Shown here one piece after another: positions 10,085 through 20,612 of a stretch of 64,000 nucleotides of DNA. Under the pieces are notes generated by a model. The model ran no database searches, had not been told where the DNA came from, and was given only the letters and a program-made list of their open reading frames with translations. Source of the DNA: Anaerolineales bacterium (GTDB taxonomy: Bacteria; Chloroflexota; Anaerolineae; Anaerolineales; UBA4823); the NCBI GenBank assembly GCA_016929095.1, contig JAFGJM010000022.1, forward strand, positions 124,001-188,000, written 5' to 3'. Every line of letters starts with the position of its first letter. The stretch's first letter is position 1. The translations under genes and the position numbers were made by a program.

Positions 10085-10717
10085 TCAATATATCCACGGC
10101 GCGAAAAAATTAGTGCGTTTCACGTGGGCTTGCCATTGTTCGCCAAAACGCGCCGCCAGAATGTCTTCCTCCCGGCAAGCACGTTTATAAAACACGATCA
10201 ACGATGATACGAACAAGATGAATACTATCCATGTCCAATAAATCAAGAGCAACCCCAACACTGCCAAACACCAGCCGAAATACATCGGATGGCGCACGAT
10301 GGCATAGAGCCCCTGGTCAATAAGCTGATGATCCGGGAGAAACTTTTCCTCGCGGCTGGTGCTGATGCCCCACATTCTGCCCAAAGTCTGCCGCGCCCAC
10401 AGCGTAAAAAGCACACCAAGGGCAAACAATACCAATCCAACCCCTTTGCATATGGTTTTGTTTTCTTCAGAGAGATTGCCCGTTATTGGAATCCACAGTG
10501 AATAAAACAGCACCGCGGTCATAATAATTGCTGCAGCCGCCAGGAACATCTGAGCAGCCATGCCGCGGGGATTTCCGTCCCTGGTTTTGACCAGGGTCAC
10601 CGCCTCGCCGCCTTTTAATCCAGCAATCCACCCCGCCAACGCCATGGCAAACGATAAATATGCCCCCTCCAGGATCACGATAATATCCACAATCAGGTTA
10701 AATATCGTGGTTTGCAT
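10085..10717 (-). CDS. Isoprenylcysteine carboxyl methyltransferase (ICMT/PEMT-like) family membrane protein
   Basis: LIDQGLYAIVRHPMYFGWCLAVLG motif and C-terminal REEDILAARFGEQWQAHVKRT. Confidence 0.85.
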   Translation of the reverse strand: MQTTIFNLIVDIIVILEGAYLSFAMALAGWIAGLKGGEAVTLVKTRDGNPRGMAAQMFLAAAAIIMTAVLFYSLWIPITGNLSEENKTICKGVGLVLFALGVLFTLWARQTLGRMWGISTSREEKFLPDHQLIDQGLYAIVRHPMYFGWCLAVLGLLLIYWTWIVFILFVSSLIVFYKRACREEDILAARFGEQWQAHVKRTNFFAPWIY

Positions 10718-10961
10718 CCATTAACCTAATGGTCAACCAGTTATATTTAATTGTTCCAATTGACTATGCAGAGGAGCTTATGTGAAAGCTGTGTTAAGAA
10801 TACACCGATTTTATTAAGAATGCAACATTATATTTATTTTTCCTGCCTCACATTCGATATAGAATCCAACATCGGAATTACGATAACGGGCCACATATGG
10901 TTTTATCAAGAAATGGATTCTTATATCAATCAGAGAGTGGTATGATTGCGGCGAGTGGCTT

Positions 10962-11807
10962 ATGAGGCGAAAATTTAGTTTGTTTTTTCATCTTTGGCGA
11001 AATTTACTCGATTACCCCTTACGCCAATTTTTTCGTTGGCAGCGTAAAGGCTTGCACATTAAAAATGAAGCCAAGGATGCCTTATTTACCTGCCTGCCAG
11101 AACCAGACCATACCCAGGCACAAGCCACAGCCGGGCGATTATTGAAAGAATACCATCTGGAGGCACTGTATTCATCCAGCACTATGGATAATTACTGCGA
11201 AAATTTATATTATCTGGAGATGTTGGAAAGCGCTCTTACCATACTCAAGCCTTCCTTGCCAGATCGAATCGCTGCAGCGGACATCGGCTCAACTCACTGG
11301 TTTTACGTGCAAGCCCTGTATGCCGCACTCAAATGGTGGCAATATCCGGCAGGGCGGGAGGTGGCGCTGTCTGGCTATGAAAGAGATGCCTACCGGGTGT
11401 ATGCCAATTTCCATTCGCGGTACGATCACGCCCTGGCGCATATCAATAATCTGCCAGGTGTGGAATACAAACCTTATGCTTTTATGATCCAATCGTCCGC
11501 TTTCGATATCATTACCCATTTTTTCCCATTTATCTTTTTACCCGACCACCTGGAATGGGGGTTGTTGCCCTGGCAGTTTAACCCATCCGAATTGCTGAAC
11601 ACCGCCTGGCTGAGCCTAAAACCGGGTGGTTTACTCATCATTGCTAACCAGGGAAAAGAGGAACATCAAACACAGCTTGAGCTATTAAATCGAGCGGGCA
11701 TCACTGTCAATGCCTCTTTCCCCTTTAGTTCGCCTTTCTATCACTATGATATTCCTCGTTTTGTTTGCGTAGCCTGTCGTGAACATGACCATCACCTCCC
11801 TGGCTGA
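10962..11807 (+). CDS. SAM-dependent methyltransferase-like protein
   Basis: IAAADIGSTHWFYVQALY and LLNTAWLSLKPGGLLIIANQGKEE resemble motifs I and IV/V of class I methyltransferases. Confidence 0.5.
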   Translation: MRRKFSLFFHLWRNLLDYPLRQFFRWQRKGLHIKNEAKDALFTCLPEPDHTQAQATAGRLLKEYHLEALYSSSTMDNYCENLYYLEMLESALTILKPSLPDRIAAADIGSTHWFYVQALYAALKWWQYPAGREVALSGYERDAYRVYANFHSRYDHALAHINNLPGVEYKPYAFMIQSSAFDIITHFFPFIFLPDHLEWGLLPWQFNPSELLNTAWLSLKPGGLLIIANQGKEEHQTQLELLNRAGITVNASFPFSSPFYHYDIPRFVCVACREHDHHLPG

Positions 11808-12963
11808 AAAAGCCTGCCAACACGCCCGGCACCTGGCGACGACAATCGGTCCCCGCCCGGCTGGCAGCCCGGCCGAAAAGCAAGCTCGCGATTACATCGC
11901 CGGGCAGTTGGAGACCTTCGGGTACCAGGTAGAGCGCACCGCGGCGCCGTTTGCCCCCTCTCCAGCCCTCCATTACCCCAGCCTGGTAGGGGCGCTGGCG
12001 TTAGCCGGGTGCGGCTGGGCGTTAGCGCGCTTCCCCTGGTTGGCATTGGGGTTGCCCTTCTTGATAGCTGCCCTGCCGCAATGCACCATATGGGTTGCCC
12101 GTCACCGCAAGCCAACCGCCAAAACGGAAAATGTATTTGCTTGCACGAAAAATATCAACAAGGAAACCGTTCAAGGAAAATATCCATTTACCGCGCTTAT
12201 CCTGTGCGCCCATGTGGATAGCGCCCGCGCCCTGCCATTCCGCTCCCGCTTCTGGCTACGCCTGCACAGCCGCACCATGGATATACTCCAACGAATTGCT
12301 GTAATGTTGTCGCTATTAGGCGTTTTACAATGGGTGGGATTTGGTTTACCTGCCGGCTTACTGGAGGTTGCTGCCGTCCTGGCAGTACTTGTGGCGTTGA
12401 TCTGGTTATTCATGCAGGTATGGGGGTTTTGGCGCCCTTGTTTTTCTCCCGGCGCGGTAGATAACGCGTCGGGGGTCGGCGTGCTCCTGGCTTTGGCGGA
12501 ACAATACGCTCTCGACCCACCCCCGCATCTTAACCTGGGATTCCTGTTCACCGGCGCTGAAGAGACCGGCGCACACGGCGCTTTAGCTTTCACTAACCGT
12601 TTCCCATTAGATAAACAAAAAACTGCTTTAATTGTGCTGGATATGGTGGGCGCCGGTAACACTTTGCGCTATATCGCCGCGGATGGTGTGTATTTTCCAA
12701 TGCGCACAGACCCGTGCCTGAATCGCTTGATAAAAGAAGTATCTCCCCAAGCTCTTCCATTGAACGAGACTTTACGCAGCGGTGATCATGCCGTCTTTAT
12801 TCAAAAGGGATTCTCAACAACTGCCTTACAAACGAGTGGTTCTGCCCAGGCTGAGTTAGCTTATCATACGGTCCATGATACAGCCGATCTCCTCGACTCC
12901 CAAGCCCTGGAAATGACCCTGCAATGTATACGTGATGTCTGTTCACTACCCAGGGATTACTAA
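11779..12963 (+). CDS. M28 family metallopeptidase with internal TM helices
   Basis: LCAHVDSA, PGAVDNASGVGVLLALAE, FTGAEETGAHGA and LRSGDHAVF match zinc-ligand motifs of M28. Confidence 0.88.
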   Translation: MNMTITSLAEKACQHARHLATTIGPRPAGSPAEKQARDYIAGQLETFGYQVERTAAPFAPSPALHYPSLVGALALAGCGWALARFPWLALGLPFLIAALPQCTIWVARHRKPTAKTENVFACTKNINKETVQGKYPFTALILCAHVDSARALPFRSRFWLRLHSRTMDILQRIAVMLSLLGVLQWVGFGLPAGLLEVAAVLAVLVALIWLFMQVWGFWRPCFSPGAVDNASGVGVLLALAEQYALDPPPHLNLGFLFTGAEETGAHGALAFTNRFPLDKQKTALIVLDMVGAGNTLRYIAADGVYFPMRTDPCLNRLIKEVSPQALPLNETLRSGDHAVFIQKGFSTTALQTSGSAQAELAYHTVHDTADLLDSQALEMTLQCIRDVCSLPRDY

Positions 12964-13150
12964 CTCAAATTCACTCGATACACCGAGAATTCATTCATCA
13001 GTCATCATGAATGGATTTCACCATGATATCCATTTAAAACCTGTCAGATATAATTCAACATTTCATCATAAATTCATTCCCCCCTGTCCTCCGGACGTCC
13101 CCACCCTCACGGGAGGTGAGGTGGGGGCTGGGGAGATAATGGGGCTCTTG

Positions 13151-13801
13151 TTACCCTACCTTCGCCCCGCATTCAGCGCAGAATTTCGCTCCCGGTGAGA
13201 GCTTGGCGCTGCATTGCGTGCAGTGCGCCTGTGATTGGATCTTTGCCCCGCACTCCGGGCAAAATTTCACATTGGACGCCAGCGGTGCATTGCAATTTGG
13301 GCAGGTGGCGCGCACACCTTGCCGCCAACTTTTCTCGGTCAGCATCTCTCTATCTTCTTCAGCCATTTTGGAATGCGCCCAAATTTCTTCCACCGTCCGG
13401 CTTGACTGTGCGGCGGCCATTTCAACGCCCAGGTCGGGGGCGCAGGTTTTGCACAATCCTTTTTGGGTGTTCCAGCAGCTTTTGCGGCACACCCAACTGG
13501 AGCAGCGCGGGCATTGCACAAAATCCGGCTTGAGTTCCTGCATGGCTTTTTCGAAAGCATCATCGTGGGCTTTCTCCCAGGTGGCAGAACGCGCCCGCTC
13601 ACCCAGGTCGGCTGCTTTACCAAACACCCCGCCAAATAGGTTGCTGGCTGTATCCAGGGCGCTGCTCACCGTCCCCAATGCCGAAGGCTGAAAGCGAGTA
13701 CGGAAACCGGTACCACAGCGGTCACAATAAAATTCGAACTGAAAACCTTGCTCGGTGCTTTGATCGGAGTAATTTTTGGTAAACTCTATCTTTTGAGTCA
13801 T
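13151..13801 (-). CDS. Multi zinc-ribbon domain protein
   Basis: Repeated CxxC pairs (CDRCG, CPRCSSWVC, CPNCNAP...CPECGAK, CTQCSAK...CAECGAK). Confidence 0.85.
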   Translation of the reverse strand: MTQKIEFTKNYSDQSTEQGFQFEFYCDRCGTGFRTRFQPSALGTVSSALDTASNLFGGVFGKAADLGERARSATWEKAHDDAFEKAMQELKPDFVQCPRCSSWVCRKSCWNTQKGLCKTCAPDLGVEMAAAQSSRTVEEIWAHSKMAEEDREMLTEKSWRQGVRATCPNCNAPLASNVKFCPECGAKIQSQAHCTQCSAKLSPGAKFCAECGAKVG

Positions 13802-14087
13802 CGAATCTATTCTCCAACATATAAATTATCATCAAAAGTATAAACCACCAATGCCCGGCGCGCAAGACGATTATCTGCAAATGATAGTCTTTTTTTTCCT
13901 CGCTTGTAACTCTGTTTTATCGTTATTTAATAAAATACTTGCCTTTATCCGGAAAATCTTATATATTATTTATATCATTAGCCTCAATTGGTGGGGATTG
14001 CATGGTGGCGAAGGCAGCCATTCTTTCCACCATCCCAAGCACAATCACAATCAGCCCATTTGTCGTCTTTATAATCAGGAGGTCGCC

Positions 14088-17000
14088 ATGCCTAAACAGC
14101 GAAGCATTCTTTGGATAATTTGCGGGGTTTGTGCAATGGTTATTCTGGGATTGATAAACCAAAATCCTGCATCCGGAACAAACCTGCCAGCCGCCCCTAC
14201 CCCCCAGCCCGAATATTCCCCCCAGGTGTATCAAATCGCTGCCGAACTGGGGATCGAACCATTCCTGGTGTATGATATTCTATCCAGTGGGATCCCTGCG
14301 GATGAGATCGATCAAGACCTGATAACCGAATGGCCGGCGCATTTGGCATTATTAGCTGAACGCCAGCAACAACGCCTTCAAAACCGGGAATCCGAATTAT
14401 TAGATATTGAATTGATTGAATCGAAAACCGATGCGCCCAATCCGCAACCGGTTAGCAAAGAAGAATTGTTATGGCAGGCGATCGAAGCCGCACACGGGCA
14501 GGGCGACCTTGAAACTCTTCTCAGCCTGGCAAAACAACTTCCCGAATCGCCGGATCGCCAACGATTATTGGATGAATTCTCCGGCGAGCAGGCTTCATCG
14601 TCCGCTACGCCGCAAGCAACCAATTTCATCGGGATCAATGGCAGTATGTGCGCCTACGACACTTGGGCAGCCGCCCTGGCTGCGGCTAACGATGGCGATA
14701 CTTTATATATCGACCAGGGCACATGGTCGGGGCGTATCGGTCAGGTAACCACAAACCTGACCCTTCAAGCAGCCACGAACAATTGCCAGACGCCCGCTTC
14801 CGGCGGGGTAGTCATCGATGCCAATGACGCCAGCGTAACCTTTGGCGGGGTTATCGATATCCTTAACTCCGCATATATAACACTCACTAATCTCATCCTC
14901 ACCGACGGCAGCGCAAATTATGGCGGGATCATTTATGCCGATAACAATACCCAGGTTATCTTAGATAATACCGATCTCACCTATGGCTCAGCATCTTCTC
15001 AGGGCGGTTGTTTCCGCATCAATGGCGGGACAGTAACCTTGATCAATTACAGCGAGATCACCGATTGTGAAACAACCGGCAGCGGTTATGGCGGCGGGGT
15101 GTCGATCGCCAGTAACGGTTATCTAAATCTTTATGATGATAGCAAGGTGGGAAATTATCTGCATGGAAACACCTCTGCAACCATGGGCGGCGGAATATAT
15201 ATGAATAGTGGAACCTTATCGATGTATGACGACAGCCGCGTACGCTCAAACACGGCCGCGACCGACGGCGGCGGAATATATGCGGTAAATTCAGCCACAA
15301 TCGCTATGTTTGATGATACCTATGTTGGTTGGTACTTGTCTACAGCGAATAACAGCGCTGTAGATGGGGCAGGTGTTTACCTGGCGGGTAATAATGTAGA
15401 GATGAACATGGAAGACAATGCCAAAGTTCAATACAACACCGCCAGTAATTATGGGGGCGGTATTTTTGCAGACACCGACAGCCACCTGATGCTGGACGGC
15501 GCATCGGTGTTGAATAATACGGCTTCCGGCCGCGGGGGCGGTATTTATACCAATGGCGCAGTGACAGCTCAGATTGGCAACCACAGCCTGCTTTCGGAAA
15601 ACGAAGTCACCGACAGTTCGGGGCTTGGAGGGGGTATGTATATATTTGGTGACAATGCGTATATCACCGTTACCAACAGCTCGATTGTCACCAATACTGC
15701 GAATTTCTATTTTGGGGGTGTCCGATTGTATGGAAACAGCACACTGACCCTGGAAGAAGGTTCCGATTTGAGTTATAACGACGCCACCACCAACGGCGGT
15801 GGGGGATTGGGATTATCCGACGGTGTTGTAAATATCGACAGTTCAAAGGTATCCTACAATACAACGCCAATCAACGGCGGTGGTTTATATCTCATTAACG
15901 GTACATTGAATATTATTGATTCTGAAGTTACACATAACACGGCAACGCAAGATGGCGGGGGAATCTATAATTTGGGTGGCGTGATCAACATCACCTGTCT
16001 GGATGATAGTGGGCAGGTTTCTTACAATACTGCCACGAACGGCGACGGGGGCGGCATCTATGATAATTCCGGGAACACATTGACAATTTATGAAAGCGGC
16101 CCGCATGGGTGTTATGTAAGCAGCAATAACGCTGGTGCTGACGGCGGTGGAATTTACTTGAATGCTTCCTCATTGAACTCCCAGGGAACAGTGATCTATG
16201 TCAATAATACCGCCTATGATAACGGCGGCGCAGTCTACCTGGATCACCATGCTGAAGCGGTGTTCGATGACACTGATGCATTTTTGGAGGTCTCGTCGTT
16301 GTATAGAAATCGTGCATCTCATGGCAACGGCGGCGCTATTTTTGCCGCTAATAGCAGCCAGGTAGATTTGCTGGGCGCTCAGGTGGGGCGCCTTGACGGG
16401 AATATATCCGGAATAGGCAGCGGCGGGGGCATCTATGTAGAATCAAGCACATTGAATTTATACAACGCGAAAATCTTGAACAACGAAGCCAAACTCAATG
16501 GCGGGGGGATTGCGGCATACACCTCGACGGTTACCGTGCAAAGTGTGTATGAAAACTTACCCATCGCACGTCTGAATGGAGTCCCGCCGGTAGTCAGCCC
16601 TTGTGATGCCATGAGTAAATCTGCCAATCGGTATTGCTCGGAAATCAATAATAACACGGCAGAAGGTGATGGTGGAGGCGCATATCTCTATAACAGCACA
16701 TCCATCATTACGAACACAGTTTTTTTCACCAATACTGCGGAAGTGGGAGCGGCTGTAAGAGTATATTTGGGTTCACTCGACTTGTATAATTCTCTCATAA
16801 GCGCCAATGACGCTATAGATTCATACAATCCTTCCATCGTCAATGCCTATGCCGGTACCGATCCCGCGAATTCAGCAACGCTTAACGCCATCCATAATAC
16901 GATTGCCGATAATTTGGGTAATGGTATTTATTTCGCCAAATATACTGGCGGTGACTTATACAACAACATTATTTGGGGTAACGATAAATGTGGCGCGATA

Positions 17001-17258
17001 AATGATTCGGTAACCGCTTCCTGCAACGATACACAAGGCAGCGCATTCAGTGGCACCGGAAACATCAGCAGCGATCCCTTGTTTGTCACTACCGCACGCG
17101 GCGATTATCGTTTGCCCTTTTACTCTCCGGCTATCAGCCGCTGCGCGCTTCATGGACTGGCGAACGATCTGGATGGGCAACCCCGTCCCTGGGGAACCGC
17201 TTACGATATGGGCGCCTTCGAAGCGTTTGTTTCCTATTTACCTCTGGTCATTCGTTAG
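14088..17258 (+). CDS. Large secreted right-handed parallel beta-helix repeat protein
   Basis: AGGAGG RBS before ATG 14088. Signal anchor MPKQRSILWIICGVCAMVILG. Many GGGIY/NTA repeats. Ends FVSYLPLVIR. The listed ORF start at 13851 lies upstream of the RBS. Confidence 0.88.
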   Translation: MPKQRSILWIICGVCAMVILGLINQNPASGTNLPAAPTPQPEYSPQVYQIAAELGIEPFLVYDILSSGIPADEIDQDLITEWPAHLALLAERQQQRLQNRESELLDIELIESKTDAPNPQPVSKEELLWQAIEAAHGQGDLETLLSLAKQLPESPDRQRLLDEFSGEQASSSATPQATNFIGINGSMCAYDTWAAALAAANDGDTLYIDQGTWSGRIGQVTTNLTLQAATNNCQTPASGGVVIDANDASVTFGGVIDILNSAYITLTNLILTDGSANYGGIIYADNNTQVILDNTDLTYGSASSQGGCFRINGGTVTLINYSEITDCETTGSGYGGGVSIASNGYLNLYDDSKVGNYLHGNTSATMGGGIYMNSGTLSMYDDSRVRSNTAATDGGGIYAVNSATIAMFDDTYVGWYLSTANNSAVDGAGVYLAGNNVEMNMEDNAKVQYNTASNYGGGIFADTDSHLMLDGASVLNNTASGRGGGIYTNGAVTAQIGNHSLLSENEVTDSSGLGGGMYIFGDNAYITVTNSSIVTNTANFYFGGVRLYGNSTLTLEEGSDLSYNDATTNGGGGLGLSDGVVNIDSSKVSYNTTPINGGGLYLINGTLNIIDSEVTHNTATQDGGGIYNLGGVINITCLDDSGQVSYNTATNGDGGGIYDNSGNTLTIYESGPHGCYVSSNNAGADGGGIYLNASSLNSQGTVIYVNNTAYDNGGAVYLDHHAEAVFDDTDAFLEVSSLYRNRASHGNGGAIFAANSSQVDLLGAQVGRLDGNISGIGSGGGIYVESSTLNLYNAKILNNEAKLNGGGIAAYTSTVTVQSVYENLPIARLNGVPPVVSPCDAMSKSANRYCSEINNNTAEGDGGGAYLYNSTSIITNTVFFTNTAEVGAAVRVYLGSLDLYNSLISANDAIDSYNPSIVNAYAGTDPANSATLNAIHNTIADNLGNGIYFAKYTGGDLYNNIIWGNDKCGAINDSVTASCNDTQGSAFSGTGNISSDPLFVTTARGDYRLPFYSPAISRCALHGLANDLDGQPRPWGTAYDMGAFEAFVSYLPLVIR

Positions 17259-17264
17259 CATATG

Positions 17265-17299
17265 CAGACCTCACGGGAATATTCTGCCCGTGAGGTCTG
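17265..17299. terminator. 13-bp perfect hairpin after the beta-helix gene
   Basis: CAGACCTCACGGG-aatattctg-CCCGTGAGGTCTG; no strong U tract. Confidence 0.5.
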
Positions 17300-17395
17300 A
17301 AAATTAAGTTTGTAAAGACCAGCAGCTATCCTCATGTGGCGGTGTCTTTGCAGTATCATATACGAAAAACTACACATCATAACAAGGAATAACCT

Positions 17396-17677
17396 ATGCC
17401 AGCGTATTGGGTCGAAGGCATCTACATCTCTGCTATCGGGTTGAAAAAAGCCAAGAAAAATGGCAAAATCGCAGATGCGGATAAAGAACTGTTTGCCCGC
17501 TCATTCTGGGCAGACACCCCCGCCGAAGCATTGCGCCTGGCGGACGAAGCGCTGCAGGGCGGCAAATGACTCGAAAAGCCCAAGGTAAGCCAGAGATCCG
17601 AGGAGCAGCGCATGCGCCAACAAGGCGCGCCTGAACTGCCGGGTCTGTTTGCAATCAAAAACAAGAAGAAAAGGTAA
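17396..17677 (+). pseudogene. Small protein gene with one in-frame TGA (17567..17569)
   Basis: MPAYWVEGIYISAIGLKKAKKNGKIADADKELFARSFWADTPAEALRLADEALQGGK(TGA)LEKPKVSQRSEEQRMRQQGAPELPGLFAIKNKKKR(TAA); same frame on both sides of the TGA. Confidence 0.6.
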
Positions 17678-17701
17678 TATAAAAGAAAGAATAAAAAAAA
17701 C

Positions 17702-18412
17702 CTATCGAATCAATTCCGACACAGGGAATGGCTTTCCATGTGCCGGATAGATCATTTTTGCACCCTGTGCGATAAGTTTTTCCCAGCTATCATAGACCGT
17801 ATTAATATCTTCGATGTAAATTGGGCGGTGTTTTATGCCGGTAAAGCGCAGGAAATTCATGGCGACATCCCCGACGAAAGCCATGCCATCGGATAATATT
17901 ACGGATATTGAATCGCGCGAGTGTCCGGGAGTGTATATTATTTTGCCGTCAATCCCGATTTGTTTTAATAGATCAAAATTATCCCCATCCAAGATCACAT
18001 CGTTCTCTCCAAGGATCACAGGAGGAAATTTAAACTGTTGGTGAGTCAATGTAAAGAGTGAAAACACAAATTTCACCCGGCGGTTGACCGGAACGATGGT
18101 ATCTTCTGATTCGCCAAGTTGTAATGGTTCTATCGCATTTCGATGCGCGATCACCCGGCAGCCTGCTTTTTTGATCAATTCTGCCGCGAATCCGGCGTGA
18201 TCGTCATGGTGATGGGTCAACAACAGCCATTTAATATCTTTGATATCGATCCCCAACCGGTCAATCCCCTTTATAAATTTCATAAAATAATCAGGATAAG
18301 ATGTGTCAATGAGAAGGTAACCACCATGACACTTCAATAGATAGCAATATGTGAAACTTAGCTTTATGCGGTGAATCAATTTGTGACTATTTATATTGTT
18401 CTCAAAACACAT
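17702..18412 (-). CDS. MBL-fold metallo-hydrolase
   Basis: LLTHHHDDHAGFAAEL (HxHxDH), IIYTPGHSRDSISVIL and a C-terminal YPAHG. Confidence 0.92.
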   Translation of the reverse strand: MCFENNINSHKLIHRIKLSFTYCYLLKCHGGYLLIDTSYPDYFMKFIKGIDRLGIDIKDIKWLLLTHHHDDHAGFAAELIKKAGCRVIAHRNAIEPLQLGESEDTIVPVNRRVKFVFSLFTLTHQQFKFPPVILGENDVILDGDNFDLLKQIGIDGKIIYTPGHSRDSISVILSDGMAFVGDVAMNFLRFTGIKHRPIYIEDINTVYDSWEKLIAQGAKMIYPAHGKPFPVSELIR

Positions 18413-18462
18413 CTTTATTTTTATAATTCTCGATTCCGATTAATTGATAACAGGGAATATGG

Positions 18463-18993
18463 TTACCCCTGTTTTTTACGTTGAAAATACCGGATTATGC
18501 CCAATACAAAATTCATCCGCGGCGTTCTTTGCATATACTGCCGGTATTTTTCTCCAAATTTATTTAGATTCAACGCTTCTTCTCGCCGCATGTCGTCGTA
18601 AATTAGAAAAATCAGAATCACGCCCAAGATTAAACTGAGCCAATGTTGTGAAATACATATCAACGCAAAGGACATCAACATAAACGAGAGGTACATAGGG
18701 TGGCGGACAACCTGGTAAATCCCTGTATCTACCACAACCGTTGTACGCATCCATTTTTCGCCTTGCTTTGCCTTGCCGAATGACTCAAATTCCGTTCGCC
18801 CTCTCCAGCCGGGAATGGCAGATAAGATCAGGCAAGCCCAGCCAAAGTAAAGTAGTATACTTTGGTGAAGCCAATTGTAATAGAGAAAACAGAGGATTAT
18901 TTGCCCGATAAATGCTGCCGACTCAATGGTCATCAGGGCAATCTCTTTGCGATCAACAACACGTTGAGGGATGTCCGGTTTTGTTTCATTCAT
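18463..18993 (-). CDS. Isoprenylcysteine carboxyl methyltransferase family membrane protein (second copy in window)
   Basis: VVDTGIYQVVRHPMYLSFMLMSFA and RREEALNLNKFGEKYRQYMQRTPR. RBS before ATG at 18993; listed ORF extends to 19056. Confidence 0.85.
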   Translation of the reverse strand: MNETKPDIPQRVVDRKEIALMTIESAAFIGQIILCFLYYNWLHQSILLYFGWACLILSAIPGWRGRTEFESFGKAKQGEKWMRTTVVVDTGIYQVVRHPMYLSFMLMSFALICISQHWLSLILGVILIFLIYDDMRREEALNLNKFGEKYRQYMQRTPRMNFVLGIIRYFQRKKQG

Positions 18994-19080
18994 TTTATTC
19001 CTCCTCTGGTATGATAACAATTCGACCTGCACCATTCTTTTATAATCGAAAATCAATAAAATTGAAATGTTATTATTTAT

Positions 19081-19261
19081 CTAGCTACCCTACACTTTTA
19101 ATTTTCTGTCATTGTGAAGGGCGTTCTTTGCCCTGAAGCAATCTAGAATCTGTAAAAATAGACGTCCATTAAGGAGATTGCTTCAGTCGCATAGTTTACA
19201 CTGAACGAATTGAATGTGCTCCTTCGCCACAATGACAATTCGCAAACTGTCGGGTGGCTAG
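19081..19261. repeat. Dispersed palindromic repeat family A, copy 1 (about 180 bp)
   Basis: CTAGCTACCCTACACTTTTA...CTGTCATTGTGAAGG...CACAATGACAATTCGCAAACTGTCGGGTGGCTAG; reverse-complement match to 62509..62691. Confidence 0.85.
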
Positions 19262-19723
19262 AATTACTTTATATTATACGAAGATATTGTGAATTTGTCG
19301 CAACGGTCTCTCCCAGCCCATCTCATCTCCCCTGCCCCCACCTGCCTTGCCAAAAAACCGCATATTTTTGGGGGCGGCGAGCAGGGGGTGAGGGTAAATT
19401 CACGAGCAGATGATTTTCTACTATAAAATATGTAGATGGTTTTTCCGGCATAGCAACGGATAACTAATTGACCAACACCTTATGGCTTAAAGCTGACATC
19501 CGATAGCTGATGGCTGATATCCATCAGTCTTCCCAACTGGTCTATGATTTTTACCCGAAAATTGGGCGGATTGATATACCACAATACGAGTGGTAGAATG
19601 TCTTCATAAAGAAAATTCGATACAAAAAACCAGATCGCTGCATCATTGAAAGATCATACGAAAAAAAATGCAACGGCTGAAAAAATTTTTTTGAGTCGTT
19701 CAGACTCAGGAGGTTTGGTTAAT

Positions 19724-20611
19724 ATGGAAGCACAGGTAGCAACTTTCTCAGTTAAAAAAGGCTTGGCTCAAATGCTGAAGGGCGGCGTGATCATGGATGT
19801 GGTTACTGCCGAGCACGCCCGTATTGCGGAAGACGCCGGCGCTGTAGCCGTCATGGCTTTAGAACGCGTCCCAGCGGACATCCGCGCCGATGGCGGTGTG
19901 GCGCGCATGAGCGACCCGGAACTCATCCTCCAGATCATGGATTCCGTCTCCATCCCTGTGATGGCGAAATGCCGCATCGGTCACTTCGTCGAAGCCCAAA
20001 TATTGGAAGCTATTGGCGTGGATTACATCGACGAATCGGAAGTACTCACCCCGGCGGATGAAGCACACCATATCAACAAACACCCCTTCAAAGTCCCGTT
20101 TGTATGCGGCTGCCGAAACCTTGGCGAAGCGCTGCGACGCGTGGGTGAAGGCGCCGCTATGATCCGCACCAAAGGCGAAGCCGGCACCGGTGACGTGGTG
20201 GAAGCCGTGCGGCATGCCCGCTCGGTATTAGGCGAGATCCGGCGCTTGCAAGGTATGGCGGAAGAAGAACTGATGGCGTATGCTAAAGAGATCGGCGCCC
20301 CTTACGAATTAGTGGTAGAAACCCGCCAGTTGGGCCGTATGCCGGTGGTTAACTTCGCCGCCGGCGGCATTGCCACCCCGGCAGACGCTGGTTTGATGAT
20401 GCAGCTGGGTGTGGATGGCGTTTTCGTCGGCTCCGGCATTTTTAAATCCGGCGATCCCGCCAAACGGGCGGCAGCCATTGTCAAAGCCACTACTCACTAC
20501 AAAGACCCCTACATTCTGGCTGAAGTGAGTCGTAATCTGGGTGATCCTATGGTCGGACGACAGATTTCATCCATTCCGGAAGGTGAGCTTATTGCTCAAC
20601 GCGGCTGGTAA
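19724..20611 (+). CDS. pdxS: Pyridoxal 5'-phosphate synthase subunit PdxS
   Basis: Strong PdxS/SNZ similarity ([55 protein letters not shown]). AGGAGG RBS upstream of ATG 19724. Confidence 0.97.
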   Translation: MEAQVATFSVKKGLAQMLKGGVIMDVVTAEHARIAEDAGAVAVMALERVPADIRADGGVARMSDPELILQIMDSVSIPVMAKCRIGHFVEAQILEAIGVDYIDESEVLTPADEAHHINKHPFKVPFVCGCRNLGEALRRVGEGAAMIRTKGEAGTGDVVEAVRHARSVLGEIRRLQGMAEEELMAYAKEIGAPYELVVETRQLGRMPVVNFAAGGIATPADAGLMMQLGVDGVFVGSGIFKSGDPAKRAAAIVKATTHYKDPYILAEVSRNLGDPMVGRQISSIPEGELIAQRGW

Positions 20612-20612
20612 T

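Noticed and set aside
12171-12662. Antisense 163-aa ORF inside the M28 peptidase
   Set aside because: Low-complexity shadow ORF; plus strand carries all catalytic motifs.
13851-14087. 79-aa N-terminal extension of the beta-helix ORF
   Set aside because: A strong AGGAGG site and signal anchor start at 14088; upstream part looks noncoding.
17567-17569. In-frame TGA as a selenocysteine codon
   Set aside because: No convincing SECIS-like hairpin directly downstream by eye (only a 4-bp CTCG/CGAG pairing) and Trp fits context better. Kept only as an option in the finding.
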